From: JAUZOB01 sp963692465
GTDB taxonomy: Bacteria > Bacteroidota > Bacteroidia > Bacteroidales > Prolixibacteraceae
Assembly (NCBI GenBank): GCA_963692465.1
Contig: OY829943.1
Location: 1,860,001 to 1,924,000 of the forward strand
Length of the DNA: 64,000 bases
Direction of reading: 5' to 3'
Shown here: positions 35,834 through 44,188 of the stretch, one piece after another
Position numbering within the stretch: the first letter of the stretch is position 1
How the letters are laid out: the number at the start of each line of letters is the position of its first letter
The notes under the pieces: generated by a model
Told to the model about the DNA's origin: nothing
The model's database searches: none
Seen by the model: only the letters and a program-made list of their open reading frames with translations
Made by a program: the position numbers and the translations under genes

Positions 35834-36673
35834 ATGAAACTGTTTAGAACTATTACTGACCTTCGTCAACAACTAACGCGGGAGAAAGCGGAAGGAAAAA
35901 AAATCGGGTTTGTTCCAACGATGGGAGCTCTTCACGATGGACATCTTTCTCTGGTAAAAAAAGCATCGGAATGTTGTGATGTAGTTGTTGTCAGTGTTTT
36001 TGTGAATCCAACTCAGTTTAATGATCAGCAAGACCTTAAACGATATCCCCGAGTGCTTTATAAAGATATTGCCTTGCTTGAGACTACGGCATGTGCGTAT
36101 GTATTTGCCCCGTCGGTGATTGAGGTTTATCCGGAAGAAGATAAGCGGGTCTTTGACTTTGGCCACCTTGATAAAGTACTGGAAGGAGCTTTTCGTCCCG
36201 GACATTTTAATGGTGTTGCACAGGTTGTTAGCCGACTATTTGCTATTGTAGAGCCCGATAAGGCATTTTTTGGGCAAAAAGATTTCCAGCAGATCGTTAT
36301 CATTAAGGAGATGGTCCGACAGCTGAAGTTGAATGTGGAAATTGTTCCTTGTCCAATTGTTCGTCAGGATGACGGACTTGCTCTGAGTTCGAGAAATGCG
36401 TTGCTTTCGGAAGAGCAAAGAAAAAGTGCTGTTCTGATTTCTAAAACGCTTTCCGAAGCGCGTAACATCGCCTCTTCCAAGAGCGTAGAAGAACTAAAGC
36501 AATGGGTGAAAGATCAGATTGATTCGGATCCATTGCTTAAAACGGAATACTTTGAGATCGTTGATGACATTCATTTTATGCCGGTTTTGTCTTGGAGCGA
36601 TCCTGTAAACAAAGTAGGTTGTATTGCTGTTTATGTCGGGAAAATACGACTGATTGATAATATCTCTTTTTAA
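35834..36673 (+). CDS. panC: Pantothenate synthetase
   Basis: Joins pantoate and beta-alanine with ATP, the last step of vitamin B5 synthesis. The 279 residues show GFVPTMGALHDGHLSLVKKA (about 25-44) with the nucleotide-binding HxGH-like segment, VVVSVFVNPTQFN, FRPGHFNGVAQVVSRLF and CPIVRQDDGLALSSRN. Followed 22 bp later by panD, which makes the beta-alanine; the two form one operon. Confidence 0.96.
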   Translation: MKLFRTITDLRQQLTREKAEGKKIGFVPTMGALHDGHLSLVKKASECCDVVVVSVFVNPTQFNDQQDLKRYPRVLYKDIALLETTACAYVFAPSVIEVYPEEDKRVFDFGHLDKVLEGAFRPGHFNGVAQVVSRLFAIVEPDKAFFGQKDFQQIVIIKEMVRQLKLNVEIVPCPIVRQDDGLALSSRNALLSEEQRKSAVLISKTLSEARNIASSKSVEELKQWVKDQIDSDPLLKTEYFEIVDDIHFMPVLSWSDPVNKVGCIAVYVGKIRLIDNISF

Positions 36674-36695
36674 TTCAAATATTAATCTCAGGGTT

Positions 36696-37046
36696 ATGTT
36701 TGTTGAACTATGTAAATCAAAGATCCATCGGGTCAAGGTAACAGAGGCGAATCTGCAGTATGTGGGAAGTATTACCGTTGATGAAGATCTTATGGATGCG
36801 GCTAATGTTATAGAAAATGAAAAGGTTCAGGTTGTAAACATTAATAATGGGGAGCGACTTGAAACTTATGTGATAAAAGGGAAAAGAGGATCTGGAACTA
36901 TTTGTTTGAATGGTCCGGCTGCCCGTAAGGTGGCTGTGGGGGATGTTGTCATTCTTATTTTTTATGGGATGATGGATTTTGAAGAGGCTAAAACATTTAA
37001 GCCGACTTTTGTGTTCCCTGACCCGGAAACGAATTTACTGGTTTAG
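36696..37046 (+). CDS. panD: Aspartate 1-decarboxylase
   Basis: Decarboxylates aspartate to beta-alanine; self-cleaves between Gly24 and Ser25 (YVGS in ANLQYVGSITVDEDLMDAA) to make the pyruvoyl group. 116 residues with the start at 36696, which puts the site at position 24/25 as in characterised enzymes. Other hallmarks: NGERLETYVIKGKRGSGTICLNGPAARKVAVGD and IIFYGMMDFEEA. A strong terminator follows. Confidence 0.96.
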   Translation: MFVELCKSKIHRVKVTEANLQYVGSITVDEDLMDAANVIENEKVQVVNINNGERLETYVIKGKRGSGTICLNGPAARKVAVGDVVILIFYGMMDFEEAKTFKPTFVFPDPETNLLV

Positions 37047-37066
37047 TCCTTTTTGTTTTGTTTCAG

Positions 37067-37108
37067 AAAAGCCTCCCGCTGCGATTAATGACACGGGAGG
37101 CTTTTTTT
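37067..37108 (+). terminator. Terminator of panC-panD
   Basis: 12-bp stem (AAAAGCCTCCCG at 37067-37078 and its complement at 37094-37105) followed by a T run to 37108. Confidence 0.85.
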
Positions 37109-37244
37109 GTCTGGAAGGTAAGAGTGTTCTGAGATAGATGTTGCATGAGAAGCGATGAAATGAATGAGCTTGCTTTTTTATTTTAACTTTACAGGAGGTT
37201 TGCTGTTGCTTTGAAACGGCACGGAATAGTCAATTAATGTGATT

Positions 37245-38630
37245 ATGAATACAGTAAAAACAAAGACTCAGTTTGTTTGTCAGAATTGCGGAGCTTCTTC
37301 TCCCAAGTGGCTTGGACGTTGTCCTTCTTGTGGGGAATGGAATTCGTATGTTGAGGAGGTTTTTGTTAAACCTTCATCTTCTGTTGTCTCCGGACTGACA
37401 AGTACAAAGTCTCATCCGGTGCTCCTTTCTGATATTGAAACAGAAGAGAATCAGCGGCTGGATACTGGAGATAATGAGTTGAACCGTGTACTGGGCGGAG
37501 GTCTGGTTGCCGGATCAATTGTTCTGATAGGAGGGGAACCGGGAATTGGAAAATCGACATTGGTTCTTCAGGTTGCATTAGATATTAAAAATACGCGGGT
37601 GCTTTATGTCTCAGGGGAAGAGAGTCTTCAACAATTGAAGCTGAGAGCCAATCGGTTGAATAGAAGTGACGGAGACTGTTTTTTCCTGAGTGAGACCCAG
37701 TTGGAGCAGATCCTTTTGCATATGGAACAGATGCATCCCGGACTGGTTATTATTGATTCAATTCAGACAGTCGGGACTGATCGTGTTGAGTCTTCTCCGG
37801 GAAGTGTTACCCAGATTAGAGAATGTACCTCGGCAATTTTAAAGGTGGCAAAAGAGAATTCAATTCCGGTATTTTTAATCGGTCATATTAATAAAGAAGG
37901 AAGTCTTGCCGGCCCTAAAGTTTTGGAGCATATTGTCGATACGGTTCTTCAGTTTGAAGGAGATCGCAACCACATGTATCGGATTTTGCGTTCTGTGAAA
38001 AATCGGTTTGGATCGACTTCTGAAATGGGAATCTTTGAGATGACCCATGATGGATTACGGGAAGTTTCAAATCCTTCGGAACTGTTACTTTCCGAATCGG
38101 ACCAAAAATTAAGTGGAACGGCTGTTTCTGCTTCGATGGAGGGGATGCGACCATTTTTGATCGAGGTTCAGGCTCTTGTTAGTAGTGCCGCTTATGCAAC
38201 ACCACAACGATCGGCTACCGGGTTTGATCTGCGTCGTTTAGGGATGCTGCTTGCTGTTCTGGAGAAGAGAGCGGGATTTAAACTGATTTCAAAGGATGTC
38301 TTTTTAAATATTGCCGGAGGGATTAGGGTGGATGACCCTGCGATTGATCTGGCTGTTTTGTCGGCGATTTTGTCTTCTAATTTTGATATTCCGATAGATT
38401 CTTCTATTTGTTTTTCGGGAGAAGTCGGACTTACTGGAGAGATTCGTCCGGTAACAAGAATTGAACAAAGAATTGAAGAAGCCCAAAAGCTGGGGTTTAA
38501 GGAGATTTATATTCCGAAATTTACCAGAGGGGTTAATCTTAAGAAATTCAAGATACAAATTCACTCTTATGGAAGAGTTGAGGATGTTTTTAGAGAAATA
38601 TTCAGTAAAAAAGGGATGGAGAAAAGCTGA
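37245..38630 (+). CDS. radA: DNA repair protein RadA
   Basis: RecA-like branch-migration ATPase in recombinational repair. 461 residues from the ATG at 37245; the two-codon longer GTG start is less likely. Features: four-Cys zinc finger CQNCGASSPKWLGRCPSCGEW (residues 10-30), Walker A GGEPGIGKSTLVLQ, the RadA motif KNRFGSTSEMGIF and the C-terminal Lon-like domain (GGIRVDDPAIDLAVL, IPIDSSICFSGEVGLTGEIRPV). Its stop codon lies within an 11-bp hairpin shared with the convergent orphan riboswitch transcript. Confidence 0.96.
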   Translation: MNTVKTKTQFVCQNCGASSPKWLGRCPSCGEWNSYVEEVFVKPSSSVVSGLTSTKSHPVLLSDIETEENQRLDTGDNELNRVLGGGLVAGSIVLIGGEPGIGKSTLVLQVALDIKNTRVLYVSGEESLQQLKLRANRLNRSDGDCFFLSETQLEQILLHMEQMHPGLVIIDSIQTVGTDRVESSPGSVTQIRECTSAILKVAKENSIPVFLIGHINKEGSLAGPKVLEHIVDTVLQFEGDRNHMYRILRSVKNRFGSTSEMGIFEMTHDGLREVSNPSELLLSESDQKLSGTAVSASMEGMRPFLIEVQALVSSAAYATPQRSATGFDLRRLGMLLAVLEKRAGFKLISKDVFLNIAGGIRVDDPAIDLAVLSAILSSNFDIPIDSSICFSGEVGLTGEIRPVTRIEQRIEEAQKLGFKEIYIPKFTRGVNLKKFKIQIHSYGRVEDVFREIFSKKGMEKS

Positions 38631-38648
38631 AGCCCCTGCTTCAGCTTT
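38623..38648. terminator. Hairpin terminator shared by radA and the convergent riboswitch transcript
   Basis: 11-bp perfect arms AAAGCTGAAGC (38623-38633) and GCTTCAGCTTT (38638-38648), loop 4 nt. In the minus direction it is followed by UUUUC. It contains the radA stop codon. Confidence 0.7.
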
Positions 38649-38760
38649 AAAAAACAGCTACATCCTCAAACGACTTGGCAGAAGGTCTGAAAGGACGGCC
38701 TCGGCAGGGAATAACCGAAGAATCGGTATTTCCGCTCTTACCCCGAAAGCTAATTATAAA
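38623..38760 (-). other. Non-coding 3' part of the riboswitch transcript
   Basis: About 138 nt between the B12 box and the end of the terminator hairpin. Contains several small hairpins, the segment CCCTGC (complement of 38704-38709) that can pair with the terminator loop GCAGGG, and the AUG-UAG minimal frame. No protein-coding evidence. Confidence 0.6.
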
Positions 38761-38926
38761 TGGCAGGTCTTCTGACTTATTCTACCCGTGTTTGCCTTCC
38801 CATTCGAAAACAGTGGCGTTTTTACACAAGCTCCACAAATAGGTGGTAAGAACTTACAGCTGCGGGGACAGTCCCTGATTTGAACAGGATTCCCATTTTA
38901 ATCCCTTTGTGAGGGAGCCAATTATA
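38761..38926 (-). ncRNA. Cobalamin riboswitch, orphan
   Basis: The minus strand shows the class signature in correct order: GGGAAT-like 5' part (38902-38896), GGGACTGTCCCCGCAGCTGTAAG (38875-38853), GCCACTG (38817-38811), GGGAAGGC (38801-38794) and the B12 box AGTCAGAAGACCTGCCA (38777-38761). A TATTTTTG -7 box lies just upstream at 38933-38940. On the minus strand no open frame starts after the B12 box before the hairpin at 38648; the only purine-preceded AUG (38665-38663) is followed directly by UAG. Downstream the transcript would run into the end of radA. Confidence 0.9.
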
Positions 38927-38932
38927 TTGGTG

Positions 38933-38940
38933 CAAAAATA
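38933..38940 (-). promoter_or_regulatory. -7 box of the orphan cobalamin riboswitch (TATTTTTG)
   Basis: Exact consensus on the minus strand; transcription would begin near 38926, at the 5' end of the riboswitch fold. Confidence 0.7.
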
Positions 38941-38960
38941 GCATTTTTCAATTGAGCGTG

Positions 38961-38991
38961 TTTGTTTTCTGACTAAGTAATTCTACTTTTG
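38961..38991 (+). promoter_or_regulatory. Promoter of the DUF4296 operon (TTTG-N19-TACTTTTG)
   Basis: -33 element TTTG (38961-38964), 19-bp spacer and -7 box TACTTTTG (38984-38991), a full match to the Bacteroidetes housekeeping promoter. It is divergent from the riboswitch promoter 40 bp away. Confidence 0.8.
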
Positions 38992-39010
38992 TTTTTAAAA
39001 TTCAGATTGT

Positions 39011-39412
39011 ATGAGATTTGTTTCGGTTGGGGTTCTTCTTATCGCTCTTTTCTTCTTCTCCGGATGTCAAAACGATGATCACAAAGTGCTATCGTCCGGG
39101 AAAATGGAAGATGTGCTTTATGATATGACCCTTTCGAATGCGATACTTACGGTAAGTCCTGCGGGAAGTAATCGGTTGGGTTCTTATACGGCAGATGAAG
39201 TATATAATTCTGTCTTAAAGAAATACCGGATTAGTTCAAAGGAGTTTGAAAATTCTATTTATTACTATACTCAAAATCCAAGAAAATACGAGAAGATTTA
39301 TGTTAAGATAGGAAAGCGTTTGGAAAAACAGATGGGGAAAAGTTCCGGATTGCCTCATCCTATGATGAATACATCTCCTCCTGTTTCGCCGTTCGATCGT
39401 AGACCCCAATAA
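39011..39412 (+). CDS. DUF4296 lipoprotein
   Basis: 133 residues with a lipoprotein signal (VLLIALFFFSGC, lipid-carrying Cys at about 19). The mature part contains the family stretch MEDVLYDMTLSNAI and EFENSIYYYTQNPRKYEKIYVKI. A small Bacteroidetes-specific family of unknown role, usually in front of a amidohydrolase-like gene as here. First gene of a three-gene operon with 11- and 26-bp gaps. Confidence 0.85.
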   Translation: MRFVSVGVLLIALFFFSGCQNDDHKVLSSGKMEDVLYDMTLSNAILTVSPAGSNRLGSYTADEVYNSVLKKYRISSKEFENSIYYYTQNPRKYEKIYVKIGKRLEKQMGKSSGLPHPMMNTSPPVSPFDRRPQ

Positions 39413-39423
39413 TGATTTTATAA

Positions 39424-40260
39424 ATGAGAAAAATTTCAGCGCATTATATCCTTACAGAAGAAGGTCATTTTTTGAAATATGGGATTCTTTTGCTGGATGA
39501 TAATGGCATGGTCCTTGGAGTTCGGGATCAGGGGGGAATAATGGGTGAAGAAGAAGGTCTTGAATTTTATGGCGGAATTCTTGTTCCCGGATTTATAAAT
39601 ACTTGTGTTTCTTCTGCTATATTTCGGAAGTTGTCTTGCGAAAAGACTAATCGTCAATTATTTGTACGGACTATTTTGTCAAAGGGGACCGTGGTACTGG
39701 GAATTGAAGAGAATGGTTCAGTTCCAATTATTGGTGAAGATTTAAAAGTGGTGAAGGTCCCTGTTTTTGATGGGAAAAATAACGTTCTTTGTCCCAACCG
39801 TGTTTATTGTCAGAACGGGGAAGTACTGCAAAGAGCGAAAGAGATCGCTAAGGGCTGTCCTTTATTGTTGATCGGAGGCAATGATTTGCAAGAGAGCCGA
39901 TGGGTACAAATAAAGAATATTCGATCGGCAGAGAATACTTTTATTGTATTCTTAGATAATGGTAAGATTCAGGATTATTCAATACTTGAAAAAATAGGTT
40001 TTCCTATTTGTATCGGGACCGGCAGTCAGTCAACAGTTTCTGTCTGGGAAATACTAAAAGAGATAGGAAGATCTGGAAATTTGGTTTCATTAGAGAAATT
40101 ACTTGTCCAATCAACGATGAATGGAGCAAAAGCTCTTGGAATTGAGGATGAATATGGTTCTTTTAAATATGGAGCAAAGCCTCATGTTAATCTTATCTCT
40201 GGGGTGAATCTTAGAACGATGGAGCTGGGTGAAAATGCAACAATTCGTCCGATTTTGTAG
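39424..40260 (+). CDS. Amidohydrolase-like pseudoenzyme (metal ligands lost)
   Basis: 278 residues that keep the outline of the metal-dependent amidohydrolase superfamily: an N-terminal beta-sandwich with GLEFYGGILVPGFINTCVSS (about 45-64) and the end segment STMNGAKALGIEDEYGSFKYGAKPHVNLI. In active enzymes the first position reads PGFVNxHxHLE; here both His are missing (PGFINTCVSSA), and no replacement HxH is evident. The length is also below the usual 380-450, so the catalytic barrel seems reduced. Probably a non-catalytic protein, conserved for another reason. Gene order with DUF4296 and a radical SAM gene is typical. Confidence 0.72.
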   Translation: MRKISAHYILTEEGHFLKYGILLLDDNGMVLGVRDQGGIMGEEEGLEFYGGILVPGFINTCVSSAIFRKLSCEKTNRQLFVRTILSKGTVVLGIEENGSVPIIGEDLKVVKVPVFDGKNNVLCPNRVYCQNGEVLQRAKEIAKGCPLLLIGGNDLQESRWVQIKNIRSAENTFIVFLDNGKIQDYSILEKIGFPICIGTGSQSTVSVWEILKEIGRSGNLVSLEKLLVQSTMNGAKALGIEDEYGSFKYGAKPHVNLISGVNLRTMELGENATIRPIL

Positions 40261-40286
40261 AGATAAAGCGCTAAATAATAGATAAA

Positions 40287-41063
40287 ATGGCAACAGCATT
40301 ATTTAATAATATCATTTTTGGTCCGATTAAGAGTAGACGATTGGGCGTTTCATTGGGGGTGAATTTACTGCCTTTGAATTCTAAACTATGTACCTTTAAC
40401 TGTATTTATTGTGAATGTGGATGGAATCCGAAGCATCCGGTGAGACCAATGCTTCCTTCCAGAGAGACGGTAAAGAATGAATTGGAAATCCGTTTACGTA
40501 AAATGTCAGAGGAAGGACAACTTCCTAATGTCATTACATTTGCAGGGAATGGAGAACCAACGCTGCATCCTGATTTTGGGGGAATTATCGATGATGCAAT
40601 TGCTCTTAGAGATCAGTTTGCGCCTAATGCAAAGGTTGCCGTTCTTTCTAATGCAACCATGACCTATAAGGAGGAGGTTGTCATCGCGCTGAAAAAAGTG
40701 GAGAGTAATATCCTTAAACTTGATTCCGGATTGGAAAGTACAATTCGAATTATGAATGGACCTGTTGCTGACTTTTCATTAGATAAGCTAATTGATAATC
40801 TTCAGCAGTTTGATGGCAAACTATTTATTCAGACGATGTTCTTAAGGGGAGAATTTAATGGGACTCCTATTGATAACACGACCGATGAAGAGGTCGATGC
40901 CTGGATTCTTGCTATTCAAAAAATAAAACCGGCAATGGTTATGCTGTATTCTCTGGATCGGGATACCCCGGCTAAGAATCTTATTAAAGTTGACGCAAAA
41001 ACGTTAAGGCAGATTGCGGCTAAAGTAAAAGCACTGGACATTCGTGTTCAAGTGGCTGTCTAA
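40287..41063 (+). CDS. Radical SAM protein
   Basis: 258 residues. The [4Fe-4S]-binding CxxxCxxC is CTFNCIYC at about 37-44, preceded by FGPIKSRRLGVSLGVNLLPL, and followed by the glycine-rich NGEPTLHPDF and the TNAT segment VLSNATMT. This corresponds to the family typified by archaeal and Bacteroidetes proteins of the MoaA-like clan without a known substrate. No twitch or SPASM extension. Ends the DUF4296 operon. Confidence 0.85.
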   Translation: MATALFNNIIFGPIKSRRLGVSLGVNLLPLNSKLCTFNCIYCECGWNPKHPVRPMLPSRETVKNELEIRLRKMSEEGQLPNVITFAGNGEPTLHPDFGGIIDDAIALRDQFAPNAKVAVLSNATMTYKEEVVIALKKVESNILKLDSGLESTIRIMNGPVADFSLDKLIDNLQQFDGKLFIQTMFLRGEFNGTPIDNTTDEEVDAWILAIQKIKPAMVMLYSLDRDTPAKNLIKVDAKTLRQIAAKVKALDIRVQVAV

Positions 41064-41169
41064 TTAATTATCTTTATTAAAGTTCTGTTGTTATTTGGTA
41101 AATTTAGTCTATGAATACTAAATCAAAAAGTCAGGTTTCGTAATTTTACAGTGAAATAATAGAGAAAAT

Positions 41170-42216
41170 ATGAGAACATATTCCGCCAGACAATTGTCTT
41201 TTGTTATTACTCTTCTTTTATCGGCATTGGTAGGAGCCCTTGTTTTTATATCATATGTCATTGATAAATTGTCATTTGCGATTATGATTGCTATCCCTGT
41301 TTTTGGAGTAGCCACCTATTTTTTGGTTATTTATATTTTAAATCACTACATCTATTATAAGATACTCCCTATTTATAAGACCATTAAGACGGGTTCTCTG
41401 GATGACAAGAAAAAACTTGATCGGAATGAAGCTGGGATGGATATCATTTCGGCAGTAAAAAAAGAAGTTGAGAACTGGGCTTTGGATAAAGAAAAAGAAA
41501 TTGCCCGATTAAAAGACTTGGAACGATATCGGAAAGAATTCGTAGGAAATGTTTCACATGAGTTGAAGACTCCGATTTTTAATATTCAGGGATACATCTT
41601 AACACTTCTCGAAGGAGGATTGGAAGACTCAAAAGTGAATCGTTTTTATCTTGAACGAACGGAGAAGAGCATCGATCGGATGATTTCAATTGTTGAAGAT
41701 CTCGAATCTATTACCAAGTTGGAGTCTGGTGAACTGAAGCTTCAGATGGAAAACTTTAATTTGGTGAAATTGGTTGAAGAGGCTTTCGATATCGAGCACA
41801 TGATTGCCAAACAAAGTAAAATCTCCTTGTCTATTTATACGGGAGGGGATAAACCGGTAATGGTGCATGCTGATCGAAAACGGATCTTTGAAATTCTACA
41901 TAATCTGATCACCAATGCAATTAAGTATGGTCGGAAAAACGGGTATGTAAAAGTCGGTTTCTTTGATATGGAGGAACATGTATTGGTGGAAGTTACTGAT
42001 AATGGAATTGGAATTGCAGAAGAGCATCTTCCCCGTGTTTTTGAGCGTTTCTATCGTGTTGATAAAAGTCGCTCAAGAGAACAGGGTGGAACCGGATTGG
42101 GCTTGTCTATCGTAAAACATGTTATTGAAGCCCACAAACAAACGATTAATGTAAAAAGTGTTCCGGAAGAGGGAACTACTTTTACTTTTACGCTGGATAA
42201 GGTAAAAGCAAAATAA
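41170..42216 (+). CDS. Sensor histidine kinase, PhoR type
   Basis: 348 residues. Two N-terminal helices (about 8-30 and 36-58) with only a very short external loop, a linker, then the dimerisation domain with the phospho-acceptor His130 in NVSHELKTPIFN, and an ATP-binding domain with the N box LHNLITNAIKYG, G1 DNGIGI, and G2 GGTGLGLSIVKH. The small sensor region suggests an intramembrane or cytoplasmic signal. Pairs with the response regulator 88 bp downstream. Similar to RprX/PhoR-like kinases of Bacteroidetes. Confidence 0.94.
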   Translation: MRTYSARQLSFVITLLLSALVGALVFISYVIDKLSFAIMIAIPVFGVATYFLVIYILNHYIYYKILPIYKTIKTGSLDDKKKLDRNEAGMDIISAVKKEVENWALDKEKEIARLKDLERYRKEFVGNVSHELKTPIFNIQGYILTLLEGGLEDSKVNRFYLERTEKSIDRMISIVEDLESITKLESGELKLQMENFNLVKLVEEAFDIEHMIAKQSKISLSIYTGGDKPVMVHADRKRIFEILHNLITNAIKYGRKNGYVKVGFFDMEEHVLVEVTDNGIGIAEEHLPRVFERFYRVDKSRSREQGGTGLGLSIVKHVIEAHKQTINVKSVPEEGTTFTFTLDKVKAK

Positions 42217-42304
42217 ATTTGATAACTTTATCAAGGTGTTAAAGGTTGTTTAACATCGGATTAGCAGGAATAAATTATTTTCGTTTCGGTTTAAAAAATA
42301 GAAT

Positions 42305-43003
42305 ATGGCAGAAGCAACGCACAAGATTCTCTTGGTTGACGATGAAGTCGACATATTGGAATTTATCAGTTATAACCTGGAACGTGAAGGTTACAAGGTT
42401 TATACAGCGCAGAATGGGCTGGATGCTCTTAAAATTGCAGAAAAGAAGATTCCGGATTTGATTATTCTGGATGTGATGATGCCGGAGATGGATGGTATTG
42501 CGGCCTGTGAAGAGCTAAGAAAATTGCCTGCATTGCAAAATACGGTTATTGCTTTTCTTACAGCAAGAGGAGAAGATTACTCTCAGATTGCAGGATTTGA
42601 TGCAGGTGCCGATGATTATATTACGAAACCAATTCGTCCAAAAGTTTTGGTTAGTCGGGTTAAGGCTCTTTTGAAAAGAACAACGAATGGAGTTGATCAA
42701 GCTCCGGCAGTTACCGGGAATACCGTTAAAGTTGGTAATCTGCTTATTGATAAAGAAAGATATCTGGTCCGTTTAGGAGAAGAAGAGATGGTTCTTCCCC
42801 GCAAGGAGTTCGAATTGCTTTCGTTACTGGTTTCTAAACCAGGGAAGGTATTTACCAGGGAAGAAATTTATTTCAATGTCTGGGGTGACAATGTTATTGT
42901 GGGTGATCGAACGATTGATGTTCATATCCGAAAGCTGCGTGAAAAGATCGGAAATGACCATATAAAAACATTAAAAGGAATTGGATATAAGTTTATTGAA
43001 TAA
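42305..43003 (+). CDS. OmpR/PhoB-family response regulator
   Basis: 232 residues. Receiver domain with acidic DDEVD at the start, phospho-accepting Asp56 in IILDVMMPEMDG and the conserved Lys in YITKP; the C-terminal winged helix (about 135-230) ends with the family VDVHIRKLREKIG-like DNA-binding helix (TIDVHIRKLREKIGNDHIKT). Such proteins bind 11-bp-spaced direct repeats. Targets are not known; a candidate site is described upstream of 63584. Confidence 0.94.
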   Translation: MAEATHKILLVDDEVDILEFISYNLEREGYKVYTAQNGLDALKIAEKKIPDLIILDVMMPEMDGIAACEELRKLPALQNTVIAFLTARGEDYSQIAGFDAGADDYITKPIRPKVLVSRVKALLKRTTNGVDQAPAVTGNTVKVGNLLIDKERYLVRLGEEEMVLPRKEFELLSLLVSKPGKVFTREEIYFNVWGDNVIVGDRTIDVHIRKLREKIGNDHIKTLKGIGYKFIE

Positions 43004-43036
43004 AAAAAGAGCTAACAAAAAGTTAGCTCTTTTTTT
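43002..43036. terminator. Bidirectional terminator after the two-component pair
   Basis: 15-bp arms (43002-43016, 43022-43036) with a 5-nt A loop, ending in T run; between convergent genes. Confidence 0.88.
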
Positions 43037-43633
43037 TTATTTTAATTCAACTTTAAAGTCGACGGTAAAAATATCCCGAATTACTTTGTCTCCTAAGCTA
43101 CTAAAGAATTTTCCCGACCCATATCTTATATTAAAGGCTGTTCGATCGATTTGTAATTGTCCCTTTGCAAGCGTGTTGTTGTTTGAAACGGTTGCTTTTA
43201 CTGAATAATCTTTGGTGATGTCTTTAATGGTTAATTTTCCTTTGAACAGATATTGATTTCCTGCAAGTTTTTGAACGCTAAAGAATTTGAATGTTGCAGT
43301 AGGGTATTTCTCAATTGCAAAGAAATCGTCTGAACTTAAGTGTCCGATGAGTTTTTCGTTCGATGCCTTATCTTGTAAGTCAATATCTTTAATTGATTTC
43401 ATGTCAACAACGAATACTCCAGAAACAGGAATTTTCCCTACGTATTTCATAGAGCCTGATTTTAGTTGTATGGTGCCATTGTGTTCTCCGGTTACTTTTT
43501 TCGCTATCCATTTTAGTTCAACATTCGAAGATTTTAGGTATACGGTTGAAGACTTCGTTGTTTTGGAAGAAGCACTGATTGTTCCCACCCCGATTAACGC
43601 GATTAAGAATGTAAAAACGAATAATCTTTTCAT
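43037..43633 (-). CDS. YceI-family periplasmic lipid-binding protein
   Basis: 198 residues with a signal peptide (FVFTFLIALIGVGTISASS). The lipocalin-like YceI fold shows WIAKKVTGEHNGTIQLKSG, KYPTATFKFFSV and the end DKVIRDIFTVDFKVEL. In other bacteria it binds isoprenoid lipids. No physiological partner is adjacent. Convergent with the response regulator gene. Confidence 0.9.
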   Translation of the reverse strand: MKRLFVFTFLIALIGVGTISASSKTTKSSTVYLKSSNVELKWIAKKVTGEHNGTIQLKSGSMKYVGKIPVSGVFVVDMKSIKDIDLQDKASNEKLIGHLSSDDFFAIEKYPTATFKFFSVQKLAGNQYLFKGKLTIKDITKDYSVKATVSNNNTLAKGQLQIDRTAFNIRYGSGKFFSSLGDKVIRDIFTVDFKVELK

Positions 43634-43695
43634 TTCTGTTTAATTTTTGTGTTTGAAAGCTAAACAACAAAACCACTTAAAAGTTTAAGAAGCGA

Positions 43696-44109
43696 TTAAA
43701 GAATTTGTATTTCGGATGAAATAGGAAATGCATTTTCAAGTGAGGCCCTTACTCCACAGTATTTTTCTTCTGAGAGTTTTATTGCTTTTTCGATTTTATC
43801 CAGGGGTAGGTTTTGTCCCTTGAACTGATACACGACGTGCATTTTTAGATATTTCATGGGATGTTGTTCGGAGACGTCTCCATGGACAAGTACATTGAAT
43901 CCTTTTAATTCGACATGCATCTTTTTTAGTATAGAAACCACATCCATTGCGGTACAGCCGGCTAATGCGACCATTAGAAGTTTTTTGGGACGGGGGCCGG
44001 AATCGGAACCACCATTTTCAGGAGAAGCATCAATTTGAAGGATGTGACCATCGATATTGGTATTAAAAGCCATATCCCCCAGCCAGTTGAGATTGATAAC
44101 ATGTTCCAT
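43696..44109 (-). CDS. OsmC/Ohr-family protein
   Basis: 137 residues of OsmC type: GGSDSGPRPKKLLMVALAGCTAMDVVSILKK carries the reactive Cys (about residue 55), and EEKYCGVRASLENAF the second one (about 120). Thiol peroxidase for organic hydroperoxides. Divergent from the Crp/Fnr-type regulator. Confidence 0.9.
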   Translation of the reverse strand: MEHVINLNWLGDMAFNTNIDGHILQIDASPENGGSDSGPRPKKLLMVALAGCTAMDVVSILKKMHVELKGFNVLVHGDVSEQHPMKYLKMHVVYQFKGQNLPLDKIEKAIKLSEEKYCGVRASLENAFPISSEIQIL

Positions 44110-44188
44110 GTTTTATTTTTTAATAAAGAGTTAATTTATATATTTACAATAATCAACAAACAATAAAACAATAAAGTTTCAGTACGCC

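Noticed and set aside
38304..38564. Minus-strand gene served by the orphan riboswitch
   Set aside because: The 86-codon frame is antisense to radA, has no family features and lies beyond the hairpin terminator; it looks like a shadow frame.
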